A DNA stretch of 64,000 nucleotides from Saccharomycopsis malanga (GCA_004014935.1 CP025321.1:2914001-2978000), one strand, 5' to 3'. Shown: positions 1 through 10,012, counted from the first letter of the stretch. Notes: generated by a model from the letters alone, not told the origin. Translations and numbers: made by a program.

Positions 1-186
1 ATTTTTTCTCTATACACTGATCCCAGTAAACATTAAAATGAATAATTTATACCCATAATAGTAATAACGGTGGATCTCTGTTTTTATTTATAAGCTCTGG
101 CTACATGCACCGCTGTGCATCATCAGGCATTGCGTCGCAGCTCTTCGCGTCTGAAACCATGCAGCTTCATGCGCGTAGCTGTTTAG
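1..186. other. Window edge, no gene seen
   Basis: No supportable gene in this stretch. It is locally GC-richer than its flanks around 100-180 and carries two GCAGCT words. It leads into the 3' end of the small candidate frame that follows. Confidence 0.4.
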
Positions 187-312
187 CTATCTAGAAGGAC
201 TATCACCTAAATTGAAACGAAACCAGATGTAGATACCATACAATGAGAAGGATAGACCTGACACAAGTTGACCTGCAACCACAGCAAATAGAGCCGCTTT
301 CGGGACTGTCAT
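187..312 (-). CDS. Candidate 41-residue single-pass membrane protein
   Basis: A short ATG-to-TAG frame of 41 codons. It begins MTVPKAALF and contains one hydrophobic span (about residues 7-31, ending in GIYIWF), followed by a short polar tail ending SPSR. Base composition is GC-richer than the surrounding AT-rich DNA and the start lies in an A-rich context (TATCAAATG). No family is recognised. It could be a small mitochondrial or plasma-membrane proteolipid, or a chance frame; length alone gives little support. Confidence 0.3.
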   Translation of the reverse strand: MTVPKAALFAVVAGQLVSGLSFSLYGIYIWFRFNLGDSPSR

Positions 313-1222
313 TTGATACATCTGACGCAGGGTGGCCCGTCATGTTCTGGCTTCTAGGCAGGGTTGAGCCTGTAACAAGACTGGCTTGTAAATAAAAACA
401 CAATTAGTTTTGAAGCCAGACTAACAAGAGACATTGTCTGTTCAATGTATTCTCATCAGTTTTGTGTGTGGCTAAACTTTTTCGTAAGAGAAACTTATTT
501 GGAATTCTAGTGCTTAAACAACAATTTTGTTGCCTTTATACCGTCCAACTAATATGTTACGACTTCTTAAGGTTACTTGTAATCCATATATGGTTATGGG
601 TGTATTCTCTATCAAAGTTCCCTCCTTGTTCATTCCTGCCTGTGTAACATTTATGCTCAACTGTAAGTGCAAACATTGAAGTTTTTGCTTAGAAAGCATA
701 TTATTGTTTTCTGTTTCCTATTTTAGCACCATATTTGACGTTGACCTTGTTTTTATGAGCAAATCTTGTAGTTTAAGGTACAACATCTTTATATATACGC
801 CAGTCTATGGCACATTTTCTGCCTCTGGTGTTTTATAAGAGCTTCTTATAGCTAATTAAAGCTAGGCGAAAAAGCATCGGTAAAAAGATATATATTGATA
901 CAGTCATATAGTGAAGCACATTGTGGTATTTTTACTAAAGTTTTGTCAAACAGCCCCAGTGAGTATGTTGCACACCAACACACATTTATTGCACTAGCAA
1001 TTTCGGTTTTTTTGTAGTTTTTTTTAAAAAAGAGGCGAACTAATAACTTTGAAACGCTTTATTGTTCAAAATAATAACAAAATGACAAAATTATGAAGGA
1101 ACCAAAACATGTAATAAACCCAATACATATAAATTATAGATAGTTTTACGCTTACGTCTTTTCGTCTTGCCAAAAGATGAGATATATCGAAAGACAGTAT
1201 ACTATTACTCGTTATAAATGGC
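313..1222. other. Intergenic, AT-rich, no gene seen
   Basis: About 0.9 kb of AT-rich DNA. Only short frames without domain-like content were seen on either strand. No tRNA, LTR or long tandem repeat was recognised. Confidence 0.5.
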
Positions 1223-1429
1223 ATGCACTATAATGCTTACCAACGCATGTTGCTGTATTATAATGTATATATATGCTATATAATGCGTACAGTACGAATT
1301 GTAGATGTAAAATATGATTCAAGTAATCCTTTAGACAACGATTCAAATTGGGGTGAACAATCAGTCCAAGGTGACTACGGCCCGTGGACAGAACAGGCCG
1401 TGAAGAAACATTTGTGGGTTCAATTTTGA
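1223..1429 (+). CDS. Candidate 68-residue protein or gene remnant
   Basis: An ATG frame whose first 20 residues look like random AT-rich translation. The last 48 residues, from MRTVRIVDVKYD to KKHLWVQF, look more protein-like, with a Trp/Gly-rich stretch (WGEQSVQGDYGPW). An internal ATG at codon 21 could be the real start. No family is recognised. It may be a small gene, a remnant of a larger one, or chance. Confidence 0.25.
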   Translation: MHYNAYQRMLLYYNVYICYIMRTVRIVDVKYDSSNPLDNDSNWGEQSVQGDYGPWTEQAVKKHLWVQF

Positions 1430-1638
1430 GATTTTTTACTTACAAGTTTTCTTATCAAAATAGGAATTATATAAACTACAAGGATTGAAGTTGAATATTA
1501 CAATGAACTGAGACGTTAACATGAAAGACATGCATAAATCACAAGCAGGGAGTAAATCCTGAGGCTCATTTTGGCCCATTTTTAAGACTATCCAGGATTG
1601 TTTATTGTATATTTAGAACGATTTCCTATTAAGCCGTT
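1430..1638. other. Short intergenic stretch before EDC3 3' end
   Basis: AT-rich spacer, presumed to contain the EDC3 3' UTR and terminator. No distinct motif was identified. Confidence 0.3.
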
Positions 1639-3763
1639 TTACTGACTATTTGAGCCCACCAAAAGCTCGGTATGCCACTCATCGGCGAAGTAGTCCTTGT
1701 CAAACTTTCGAAGAGATCCCTTACTACTGTAAACCTTGCGAGGTACACCTAGGTCGATCAAATAGTGTGTCCAATCGCCTATTTCCGTGTGCCCCAAGTA
1801 GTAGGCATGGTGCAATCCAATGACAGGCAAGCCAAGTGACACAATAATGTCGGAATTGACACGGAGATCGTCAACCCCAATAGGGGCAGTTTTCTTTGCT
1901 TTACGGGTTTGATGAACATCGCTCACAGTCAAGGAAAACTGGCCCGACCCGCCATCTAAGCCACTAGAAATATCCAATGAAACAACTTTGACTTTGGAAG
2001 AGAGATTGTTGACCCAGTAGATCACGTCCAAACAAAGCTCGAGCTCGTCGCCCCAAAGATCAGACAACGTAGTGTCGTATCCTTGCAAAGCATCAATGAC
2101 TAATTCAAGAGGTGAATCTAAAGCACTTAGTGATTTTTCCAAACTGGAGAATTTGTTGAACACTTTTCCGCCATAAGATACAAAGAGTTTTAATTGGTCC
2201 TTGACATCAGTGTTGAATTCCTCTTCAGCATCATAAAAGATTTCTTTTTCCTCTACATCATGTTGTGTACTGGTGGTTCTGCTTCTTCCGCTATTACTTT
2301 GCTTGGAGTTTGCGCTGGAACTCTTTCCAGAAGTGTCTGATTTCGTGTTGGAATCAAGCTCATGGAGAAAATCGCCAATATCGTTGTTCAATACAAATGC
2401 AATGGCGCGCACTCCTCTATTAGCTAGCTGTCTACCAGTGGCCAAGGCTCTGGCGCCAGCTCTGTTGTTTCCTACTAAAAGAAGAACCAATGGGGGCTTG
2501 TTGTAGTTGTTCGCCAACCTGTTGGCTCCTCCTAAAAGTCTTATGATAAGCCTAGAAAGGCCAATAGATCCGTTTTCCGCAAACAATTGCCTGGAAAACC
2601 CGTAGTTTTCTATAGACAGTCTCTCAATCTCTAGCAATTGAAGCGGAGAACTTAAAGATAAAACCCCCTTGCTGTTTGGTAACGAAAACTTGACATCTAC
2701 AGAAGAAACTTCTATTGGAGAAAACACTGCAGGTCTGTTATTTGCAGCTTTCTTGCTCTCAACCGGCATTTCAATGCTCTTGGGTTTCTTCAGACCGCTG
2801 CTCATTTCCTCAAATATAAGTTTCTTAGCCTTTGTGTTCTCTGGAAGCTCATTGTTCTTGGTGACATGATTGGTCAACAATGCGCTTTCCCCCGACTCCC
2901 CTACAGCAGATATCGTGTCCCAAATGTCCTCTTTGTCATTGAGAACCATTTCTGTGTGCTCATAGTTGATTTTCTTAGCAGGAGTATCAGCCTTGTTGTG
3001 GCCAGCAAGCCTGTTTGCAAAGCTAATTTTGTCCTTTGATTTCAAGTCTTTAAACACACTGGCCTTGTCGAAAAGCGCCAAATTTGTAGCAAAATCAAAG
3101 TCCTGTGACTCTTTGATCTCTGCAATATCATCACTCCATGTTTCTTCTTGTCTACGAGAGTTTGAATACTTGCTATCTGAGTTGTCTTCGTAGTAATTGC
3201 TGTTATTCTTCTTACTCTTGGAAATCTTTCTTTTCGGAGGTTTAGGCGAGTTGGCAACACTTGTGGTTTTGGATCCCTCGCTGCCATTGCTCTTAGAAGG
3301 CTTGGCAAATATTATAGCGTCATCTAGAAGTGGTTGTTGGGGTTTGGGCGAATTTCTGTTTACCGACTTCAGACTTTGATTTTGGAATATAATTGCATCG
3401 TCTACAAATGCTTTCGACGGAGTTTTCAACTTCTTTTGTAGATTTTCATTGATGTTGTTGTTATTGTTCTTGACAGTCTCTGTATTATCTTTCTTCTTAC
3501 GAACTAACGCCTCTTTTGGTATTTCAATCACAAATAAATCATTGATGAGATTACCCGAAATCTTATAGCTTTTGAGCGTCTTGTTCTTTCCCACAAATTC
3601 CGCTAAAAAATTAGTACAATGTCTGTAATCCTTGTAGAAACACTGCAAACTCACCATCACTAATCACCAATGTCTTGTCATTGATCTCCTTGACATATCC
3701 TCTGATCTTCGAGGAGTCATGAATCACCAATTCAACTTTATAGTTGATAAACTGTTCTGCCAT
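1639..3763 (-). CDS. EDC3: Enhancer of mRNA decapping Edc3, spliced (690 aa)
   Basis: P-body scaffold that activates decapping by Dcp2 and binds Dhh1. The gene has two exons, 3763-3655 and 3602-1639. The ATG at 3763 opens an Lsm domain (MAEQFINYKVELVIHDSSK...) that runs into a stop unless a 52-nt intron is removed; splicing joins residue 36 to A37 and keeps the domain open. The FDF motif lies near residues 205-207. The C-terminal half, from about residue 350, is the YjeF_N domain, with a VGNNRAGARALATG loop and a late DISSGLDGGSGQ motif. The linker is Asn/Lys-rich and carries two DDAIIF repeats. Starting at the second exon alone would lose half of the Lsm domain. Its upstream region holds a SINE-like element. 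Confidence 0.93.
3603..3654 (-). other. 52-nt spliceosomal intron in EDC3
   Basis: Donor GTGAGT immediately after codon position 1 (phase 1), branch TACTAAT, acceptor TTTTTAG. The branch-point box lies only a few bases before the acceptor. Read through unspliced, the branch-box TAA becomes an in-frame stop, so intron retention truncates the protein within the Lsm domain. This is seen directly in the sequence; splicing itself is inferred. Confidence 0.88.
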
Positions 3764-3939
3764 TTCTGTTTATATCTTTCTTGCTCTTTCTTTAACACTT
3801 AATATTAACAATTACCAGTGGGTTGTTTCTCTCATCTTGTAATAGCCAGTTTTCATCTCTTTTTTTGTCGCCCGCTATTTCATCTGAGGTCACATGATAT
3901 TAGCGATGGTGGGTATTATAGACGCTATATACTGTTCCT

Positions 3940-4293
3940 AATATAGTAATAATAAGAAATGATATCTTTCATTTTGAGCCCAGTAAATATTAGTTTCGTA
4001 TAGATGCGCCATGTCTAAAGGGACTTGGTAAAGTCCTGGTTAAGTCCTGTCATGCCCTGTCGATCATAATAATTGAAAAGTAAGCATTATTGGTCTAGCT
4101 CGTATTTCAGGCAGTGACACTTTCCTGTTCAGCATTGGAAAAGTAAATACGGAGCTGATATGTACTGGGCTTGAAATATATGATTATTATCATTATAATT
4201 TCTATTATTATAATTATTATTATTGTAAAAGCAAAGAATAAAAGTACTCGTAGTAGGTAGTCGAACTCTTGAGCCTGTTTCACGTACAGCCGA
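3940..4293 (-). mobile_element. SINE-like element, copy A, with a nested insertion
   Basis: The reverse strand reads from a degenerate tRNA-like head (GGCTGTACG... with a B-box-like GAGTTCGACTACC at 4268-4256) through the body to an AT-rich tail. Blocks shared with copy B at 28121-28434 include ATGCTGAAC, TAGACCAATA, TGCTTACTTTT and CCAAGTC-CTTTAGACAT, in the same order. The end corresponds to TACTGGGCT followed by an A-rich tail at about 3985-3940. A 74-bp piece in the opposite orientation interrupts it. No clear target duplication was found for this copy, as expected if it is old. It lies about 180 bp upstream of the EDC3 start codon. Confidence 0.75.
4148..4221 (+). mobile_element. Nested tail-only copy of the SINE-like element
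   Basis: A 74-bp 3' fragment, from TACGGAGCTGATATGTACTG into a long ATT-rich tail, inserted in opposite orientation inside copy A. The flanks are ATTGGAAAAGTAAA (4134-4147) and ATTGTAAAAGCAAA (4222-4235), 12 of 14 identical. The uninterrupted order of the same region is preserved in copy B. This is what a 5'-truncated target-primed insertion with an aged target duplication would look like. Confidence 0.72.
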
Positions 4294-4634
4294 AAAATTT
4301 ATCAAGCCTAACATTTAATATCAGAATTGTTTCATTTCCAAAGGTAGCGCTTGACTGAATTCAGCTGCTCTTTTCCAGCAATTATAGATTAGTGACGATA
4401 AAACTATCGTCACTAGTTGTTGAGTAAACTTCCTACAGTACAGGACTAATTTACAGAGAAAAAAGTAGAACATGAAAACTTTATTCAAGGTCAATGCAGA
4501 AATGAAATTGAATATCTAACGGAAAATGATACCAACGCCCGAAACCAAGTGAATTAAAATTATGCAAAATGAAGTGTAGAATATTAAATATTAGATTACA
4601 AACGAATATAAAGATAAAAGTAGATATCTGATGA
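4294..4634. other. Intergenic between copy A and zinc-cluster gene 3' end
   Basis: AT-rich, no gene seen. It contains a GTGACGATAAAACTATCGTCAC hairpin-like inverted repeat (TGACGATA/TATCGTCA, about 4393-4414) that could act in 3'-end formation of the neighbouring gene. Confidence 0.35.
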
Positions 4635-6845
4635 TTAGTCGAGCATTGGTGCAATCAAATTAGCCAGTAGCTCAGCTTCGGTGGTGATTTTAGGAGCATT
4701 GTGAGCTTTCCACTGCTTTCCCAATGTTTCAAGGTATTTCTTTTGACGTTTAGAAGCCTGTGGGTTTTCAGATGAAGATGGTGCGTATACTGGAGACATG
4801 CCATTCAAAATAAGCAACTCGTTAGTAGATATTATTGCCAAATTACGTTTTTTGCTAACAGTTTTTTCTTGTGCACGAGCAGTATCCTGGCGAACCTTGT
4901 GAAACAAATCAAGAGCCTGCTGATTGTTATACATTGGGGTTACAAGATGTTCTTGTTCGTTGAGCAATGCGATTTGTTTTTCTTCTTTCAAAATCATGGC
5001 GTTGATTTGTTGTTTCAAATCGACAATATCTTTCTTCAACGTCTTGATCAAGTTGTTTTTCATGAGGGATTGTTTTCTCAAAACCAAATTCGAAGAAATA
5101 AGCTGCACTTCGCAAGGAATAAGAGAGGAGTTGGTCTTTGACAATTTAGCAGGCACTGGCTGGCCAGAAGCATCAATGTTGAACAAGTTGAGGAATGCTG
5201 TCAAAGTAGGATTGCTGTGGATATCATCGTTTTTCTGCGACAACGGCTGATTCAAGCCAGATAGACAACTTTGAGAACCGCATCCGCATTCTGGTTTACG
5301 TGATGGCGATGAGATACACGAGGAGGTGCTGGAAGGAGCAGACGCAGGGGATAGAGATAACAGGTTTTGATGGCTGGCCGTAGTAGTAGAAGAAGAAGAA
5401 GTCATTGTCGAGGAAGATCTTGTCATTTTTGCAGGATCAAACAGAGAATAATAATCATTACTGTTATTGCCATTGCGATCATCTACAGATACATCTTCGT
5501 CTTCCGCTTCTACAGTCTGGCCAGGCACTTCATGGCAACTAACAGCCATTCGTTTGACGTAAATACGCATCAAATTAATGTTTTTCTTGAAACAGTTGGA
5601 ACAACTATAAGGAAACTTCAATGCGGAATCGCATTTGACCTTGTTTTTACGACAACGAGAGCAAGACTTGAGTTTCTTGAAAGATTCAGAGCCATTGGTA
5701 TCTTTTTCCTTGTTCTTTTTAGTTGTTTTTGCCAAAAAGCCGCCAGCAGCTTTTTCCTGAGAAAGGTATACGTTTTCTGGCCGGAACCCGCCCATCAAAT
5801 ACATTAAATAGTTGAAGTTTTTCGACGACAAACATTCGTAGTTTTTTATGACCAAATGAACCAAAAGCGATTCTATGTCTGGATGCAATTCTTCTTCAAA
5901 AGGAGCACTTTTGGAAAGACTGCGCAACTCTGTTTCAAACAGCAAATGCTGCGAGTCTGACTTGAGTGAATCATAATTGAAACTGTCAATATCGGTGTTA
6001 GCTGAGGCCTGTGTGGCCCCTGATGGTAGTTTCGAGGAAAAACTGACTATAGCATTAAATAAACGCAAAACCCCACTTGCTACTGGAGAAGACGTGGCCA
6101 AAAACGATGCAGGGTCGATGTTTCGTGAAAAACAAGTGACAAAACTGTTGAAAATTTTGAAATATAAAAGCAAATCGTTGGATCTGACGTAAACCTCAGC
6201 ATTTAATCCATAATGTTCCAAATCAGTATCGTGTTCATGGTCAGTTTCATGCTCACTGTCATTGTTAGCAGACGAACTGTTATGTAGAAGAGCATGTGTA
6301 GCAGCAAACTGCGAAAGCAGAGCAGGAGAAGGATTGAGAGACTTCTGTAGACCATAAACAAGCGAGTCAAAAACACTTTTATTTGCTGGAGAAACAGGGG
6401 TTAAAGCTTGTTTATTTGCGCAACTGCTATTAGCGTTGAAACGTGTGCGATCATTATTCCCAAAAAGCGGCTTTTTGAGCCTACGATAAATGCTACTATC
6501 AGGGCTATTGCTACTGCCATCTTCCAGGGAAATTTTTTTGGCAAGCAGCAACAGAGAGGGGGTAAAAAGCAGAGTATTACTAAATGCTGGGTTTGATTGG
6601 CTGTCTTCTGTAGCAGAGTTGCTCATACACATATCTGGCAACGAAAGATAATTTTCCAAAAACTTCAAGTCGTTTTTCACTAGAAACTTGTTGAGAAGAG
6701 ACTCTGAGTCAACAGAGCTAATTTCTGGAGCTATCGCATGTGTATTTGGTTCTGCTATGGCAGTCTTGGTAGCATTATTGGCTTTTGAACTAGCGGAGTT
6801 GCCAAGCGTTGACACCTGAGAGGTCTTGGGAAGTAAAGGAACCAT
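4635..6845 (-). CDS. Zn2Cys6-type fungal transcription regulator (736 aa)
   Basis: Predicted nuclear DNA-binding regulator. The binuclear zinc-cluster motif is central rather than N-terminal: C395-x2-C398-x6-C405-x9-C415-x2-C418, in SCSRCRKNKVKCDSALKF. A basic KKNKEK stretch lies just before it. The canonical sixth Cys, usually 5-9 residues after the fifth, is absent; the next Cys is C437. Regions rich in Ser/Thr flank the cluster. A likely coiled coil lies at about residues 595-640 (KKDIVDLKQQINAMILKEEK) and a KRQKK stretch near the C terminus may be a nuclear signal. I do not recognise the orthologue, so the target genes are unknown. The promoter side (7140-7440) is unusually GC-rich and holds several CGG/CCG triplets. 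Confidence 0.85.
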   Translation of the reverse strand: MVPLLPKTSQVSTLGNSASSKANNATKTAIAEPNTHAIAPEISSVDSESLLNKFLVKNDLKFLENYLSLPDMCMSNSATEDSQSNPAFSNTLLFTPSLLLLAKKISLEDGSSNSPDSSIYRRLKKPLFGNNDRTRFNANSSCANKQALTPVSPANKSVFDSLVYGLQKSLNPSPALLSQFAATHALLHNSSSANNDSEHETDHEHDTDLEHYGLNAEVYVRSNDLLLYFKIFNSFVTCFSRNIDPASFLATSSPVASGVLRLFNAIVSFSSKLPSGATQASANTDIDSFNYDSLKSDSQHLLFETELRSLSKSAPFEEELHPDIESLLVHLVIKNYECLSSKNFNYLMYLMGGFRPENVYLSQEKAAGGFLAKTTKKNKEKDTNGSESFKKLKSCSRCRKNKVKCDSALKFPYSCSNCFKKNINLMRIYVKRMAVSCHEVPGQTVEAEDEDVSVDDRNGNNSNDYYSLFDPAKMTRSSSTMTSSSSTTTASHQNLLSLSPASAPSSTSSCISSPSRKPECGCGSQSCLSGLNQPLSQKNDDIHSNPTLTAFLNLFNIDASGQPVPAKLSKTNSSLIPCEVQLISSNLVLRKQSLMKNNLIKTLKKDIVDLKQQINAMILKEEKQIALLNEQEHLVTPMYNNQQALDLFHKVRQDTARAQEKTVSKKRNLAIISTNELLILNGMSPVYAPSSSENPQASKRQKKYLETLGKQWKAHNAPKITTEAELLANLIAPMLD

Positions 6846-7905
6846 AGTGTGAAGTTGCTAGGATTGATAGTCTCGTTGGCAAAGTGGAGATCTGTTGAAG
6901 GGATTGAAAATAAAAATTTTGAGGGCAGAAACTGGTATTGAAAAATAAATCGAGTGGGCATGTAATGCAAAAAACTTAGTATCGTAGGTAGAAACACCAT
7001 TAATAGCACCAATAGTAGGGCCATGTAAAACTGATTGAGTAAGCCAGTGCTGAAATCAACAGGATATTACAGGTTTATAACGGAAATAATCATAATACGT
7101 AATTTTATATTAAAGTTGGTCTGCTATGGCTGAATGTGTTTTACGGCTGCCGCTTGTCGCCTGCCACCTGCAGAGTCTACATAATACCTAATAATACTGC
7201 TTCCTACTATAGTATTCACTACTACTTATTATGCACACGCAGGTGCCACTGCACAGGGACGTTCCCTTGACACCTGCCTGGGCTCCCAACCGACCGAGCA
7301 CGGAGCATTTAAGCACGCGGGATAGCCGGAGTCCTGCACGGCGTCCGGCGAATCACAGGCCTTTGATATTTAATCCGCTCTCTCCACTTGTTAGGTTTTT
7401 AGGATTCCGATTTTCGTTTCTCGTCTTTCCCCAGCTTCCCCATCCCACTAAAGTACAACTACGTATTTAACAGTAATTAGCAGCTGATACAATCTCCAAT
7501 TTTTTCTCAGTATGTAAACAATACCTTTTTGTTAGTTATCTAAAATTCCCCCCTCATCTTCTTAAAAGCACATTATCCCTTTATGCTATGCCTTTAAAAA
7601 AAACTCGGCCTTAAGGTATCAATATTATTAGCCCTGGGTCTCTCAGCTTATCTATCCCATCTCCGTCCAGTTGCGGTGTTTTTCCCTCTTCTTCATGCAC
7701 AAGCCGCAGGATGTAGCTGCATGTTTGGAAACACGCGATTTTTCAGAAAATGCCGCTCTCAACAATCCTGCAAAATCACGACCCAATCCGCCTGGTTAGG
7801 TGTGATGGTTCTCTCAGCATGCATGTCAACGCACTCTATAGAGACTGTAGTCTTAAAATAACAGTATAGAATGCTTTTAAGTACCAAGTCTTGCAAGTAT
7901 TTCAC
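6846..7905. promoter_or_regulatory. Long upstream region of the zinc-cluster gene
   Basis: No gene seen. A GC-rich patch at about 7136-7440 stands out from AT-rich surroundings. It contains the inverted repeat GCAGGTG (7239-7245) / CACCTGC (7271-7277) around a GGGA-CGT-TCCC core, and several CGG/CCG triplets typical of zinc-cluster binding sites. Whether it controls the gene is inference. Confidence 0.35.
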
Positions 7906-8208
7906 TCAGAACAAAGTTTTTTTGAATGTGTAAAAGTGATATGGTTTCTCATCAAATACCCAGATGTACATATGCAGATGTTTGATGCAAGTGAAGACTT
8001 CTGTATGCCTTTTTACGGCCAGATCAGCTACCCTTTGATCTCGTAACACTGTTATTTTGATGCAAGCGAATACTTTATGCAGCAATATATAAGAAAAATT
8101 TTGGTGTTTAATAAATTTGCCGTACAGGAGTGCCAAATGTGAGATTGCATATCTTATGACATTTTCCAATAGCTCATATTGAGCTTTTAATGTAATTGAA
8201 TAGGTCAT
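7906..8208 (-). CDS. Hypothetical 100-residue frame
   Basis: An ATG frame of 100 codons in otherwise empty DNA. It contains a short internal duplication (KVFACIK and EVFTCIKH), matching a 20-bp direct repeat at DNA level (7981-8000 and 8056-8075, two mismatches). No signal peptide, domain or family is recognised. It may be chance in AT-rich DNA. Confidence 0.2.
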   Translation of the reverse strand: MTYSITLKAQYELLENVIRYAISHLALLYGKFIKHQNFSYILLHKVFACIKITVLRDQRVADLAVKRHTEVFTCIKHLHMYIWVFDEKPYHFYTFKKTLF

Positions 8209-8960
8209 ACTGCCACTGATATAAGGTCACCAATTCGAATTTGGGCACCAAACTATATATGAAAACAAGCATACGCCTATAGTTCAAGTATATATATTGG
8301 ATATATACGAGCTATAATAAAAGATGGACTAAGTAAAAACTCAAAGAGAACTGAAAGTTTATATCCTTTTAGTTGAGAACCAGATGAGCTGGAAAGTAAG
8401 TACTTTCTAGTCAATGTTTTGTTTCAGAATGCTTTAAATCAGCATAGGCATATTCTTTAATGATAACTCCCTAGCTCACTCGATTATTCAGTATGATTTG
8501 AATTTATGATGATTGGGTATATTTGGTTTTACAAAATTTTTGCTGTCCAGATAACTGATTATTATGATATAAATCCTGTAAAACTATTGGAGAGTCAGCA
8601 CATAGTCAGCTAATGTGTAATTCAAATGTCCATATTGTCCTCAAGTGTATCGTAAGAATCAGACCAAAGAGGTTTTCTTCGGTACTTGTTAGTAACTTAG
8701 CCACATCTTTAACAAAAGACGAGACTTATACACTATGAAGTGGATTCATCGCTAGTGCAACCAGCCAGTATGGAAGAGCGTATACGGTTTACCTTTTTAA
8801 AATAATTGCGCAGTAATAATTGATATTTCGAAGAAAACAAGAACTAAGGTGAGAATATAATAAAAAGATAATTAAAAGTAAGAATTATTAACAATAAATA
8901 TCAATAATAAATATCAATATTAACCATCAATAATAAATAATAATATAATTCTTGGCTAAA
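8209..8960. repeat. AT-rich intergenic with AATAAATATC-type simple repeat
   Basis: No gene seen. At 8881-8950 a low-complexity run of imperfect AATAAATATCAAT units directly abuts the end of the dispersed repeat that follows, so it may be that element's own simple-sequence tail. Confidence 0.5.
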
Positions 8961-9847
8961 AAAAACAGCCAAAGTTTATCACCAATTTACAGTCCATATA
9001 CAGCTCCCATAAGAATGTTATAGAGCAAATTAGAAACTATAGCGGCAAAATAACAAAAAACTAAAGTCAATGTAGTATCAAGCCATTTACAACTTGTAAT
9101 TGAATGGGAATAAAACGGACTCCCCTGAACCGAAGGTATTGGGCTTATTTATCAACACATTACTCTTCACCGAGCCCCATAAAATAATCTCTCTATACAT
9201 AAAATCAAAATATGCTAGTTTGACAATATATAATGACTCTTATCAATTATAAGTTTCTCTAAGAAACTATAAAAAACCATACTTCTTTTAGATCTTGAGA
9301 TACGTGTATTATTTTGGAATAAAAGCTCATTCAAATCCAGGAGAAAGCACGAGTAAAAAATTAAAGCAATTAGAAACTATGGAATAATGTCAAGAAATAA
9401 AGAGACTCTCTATGAGGGGTGAAAACCACGATTTTTGACAAATTATGTGTTAATTTTGACAAAATAAAACTTTCTCACTATTAAATAATTCTTAAAGACC
9501 AAATATTAAGCCAAATTACACAGAATAATGCTCTATGATTTGGAGAGTATAGAAATACAATTTTTGTATGGTTTGGCTTGCTATAAATACTCTAGAATAT
9601 GGTTTAACAAATTCAACTTTTTGTCAAAATTGGAAATTTTCCGTTATATCAAATAATTATTCGAAAACTTGAGATTGTTTATTATAAATAGTACTATAAT
9701 AAAGAAAAAAATTTTAAAACTCTGGTGTACTTTTTTTAAATTTATAACCTGGATAGCATAAATTTAACTCAATAAAACATTTGATAATTATTCCAAAACG
9801 TCAACAGCGCGAATCGAGTACCAAAACCCAAAGTGAGGAACGCCACA
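8961..9847 (-). repeat. Dispersed repeat R1, copy 1 (about 0.89 kb)
   Basis: On the reverse strand this copy starts TGTGGCGTTCCTCACTTT and runs through CTGTTGACG to AAACTTTGGCTG. It is collinear with 32954-33858 over its whole length, with many exact blocks such as CACCCCTCATAGAG, GTGCTTTCTCCTGGATTTGA and ATCTCAAGATCTAAAAGAAG. A B-box-like ACTCGATTC lies near the head. No open reading frame of note is present. The two copies are in inverted orientation about 23 kb apart. It could be a tRNA-headed non-autonomous retroelement or a diverged LTR; it lacks the usual TG...CA ends that I would expect for an LTR. Confidence 0.85.
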
Positions 9848-10012
9848 GGCTGTAAAAAATAATTTGCCTACCTTTATACTATATTTACTGTAATCTCCTT
9901 TATATTCTGCCTTTCTGGAACGATGATGCTTCAGACATACATATTAGAATAATTTCATTACATAACTCGTAGATTGTTTCAACCACCAGATTTATTCATG
10001 GTGGTCAACTGC
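9848..10012. other. Spacer between R1 copy 1 and a gene-remnant candidate
   Basis: AT-rich, nothing recognised. Confidence 0.3.

Noticed and set aside
21-40. CCCAGTAAACATTA resembles the reverse of the element's 3' end
   Set aside because: The match is too short and lies at the window edge, where flanks cannot be checked.
8961-9847. R1 as a classical LTR
   Set aside because: TGTTGACG could be read as an LTR start, but homology begins upstream of it and the other end lacks a matching CA terminus; not excluded, only not supported.
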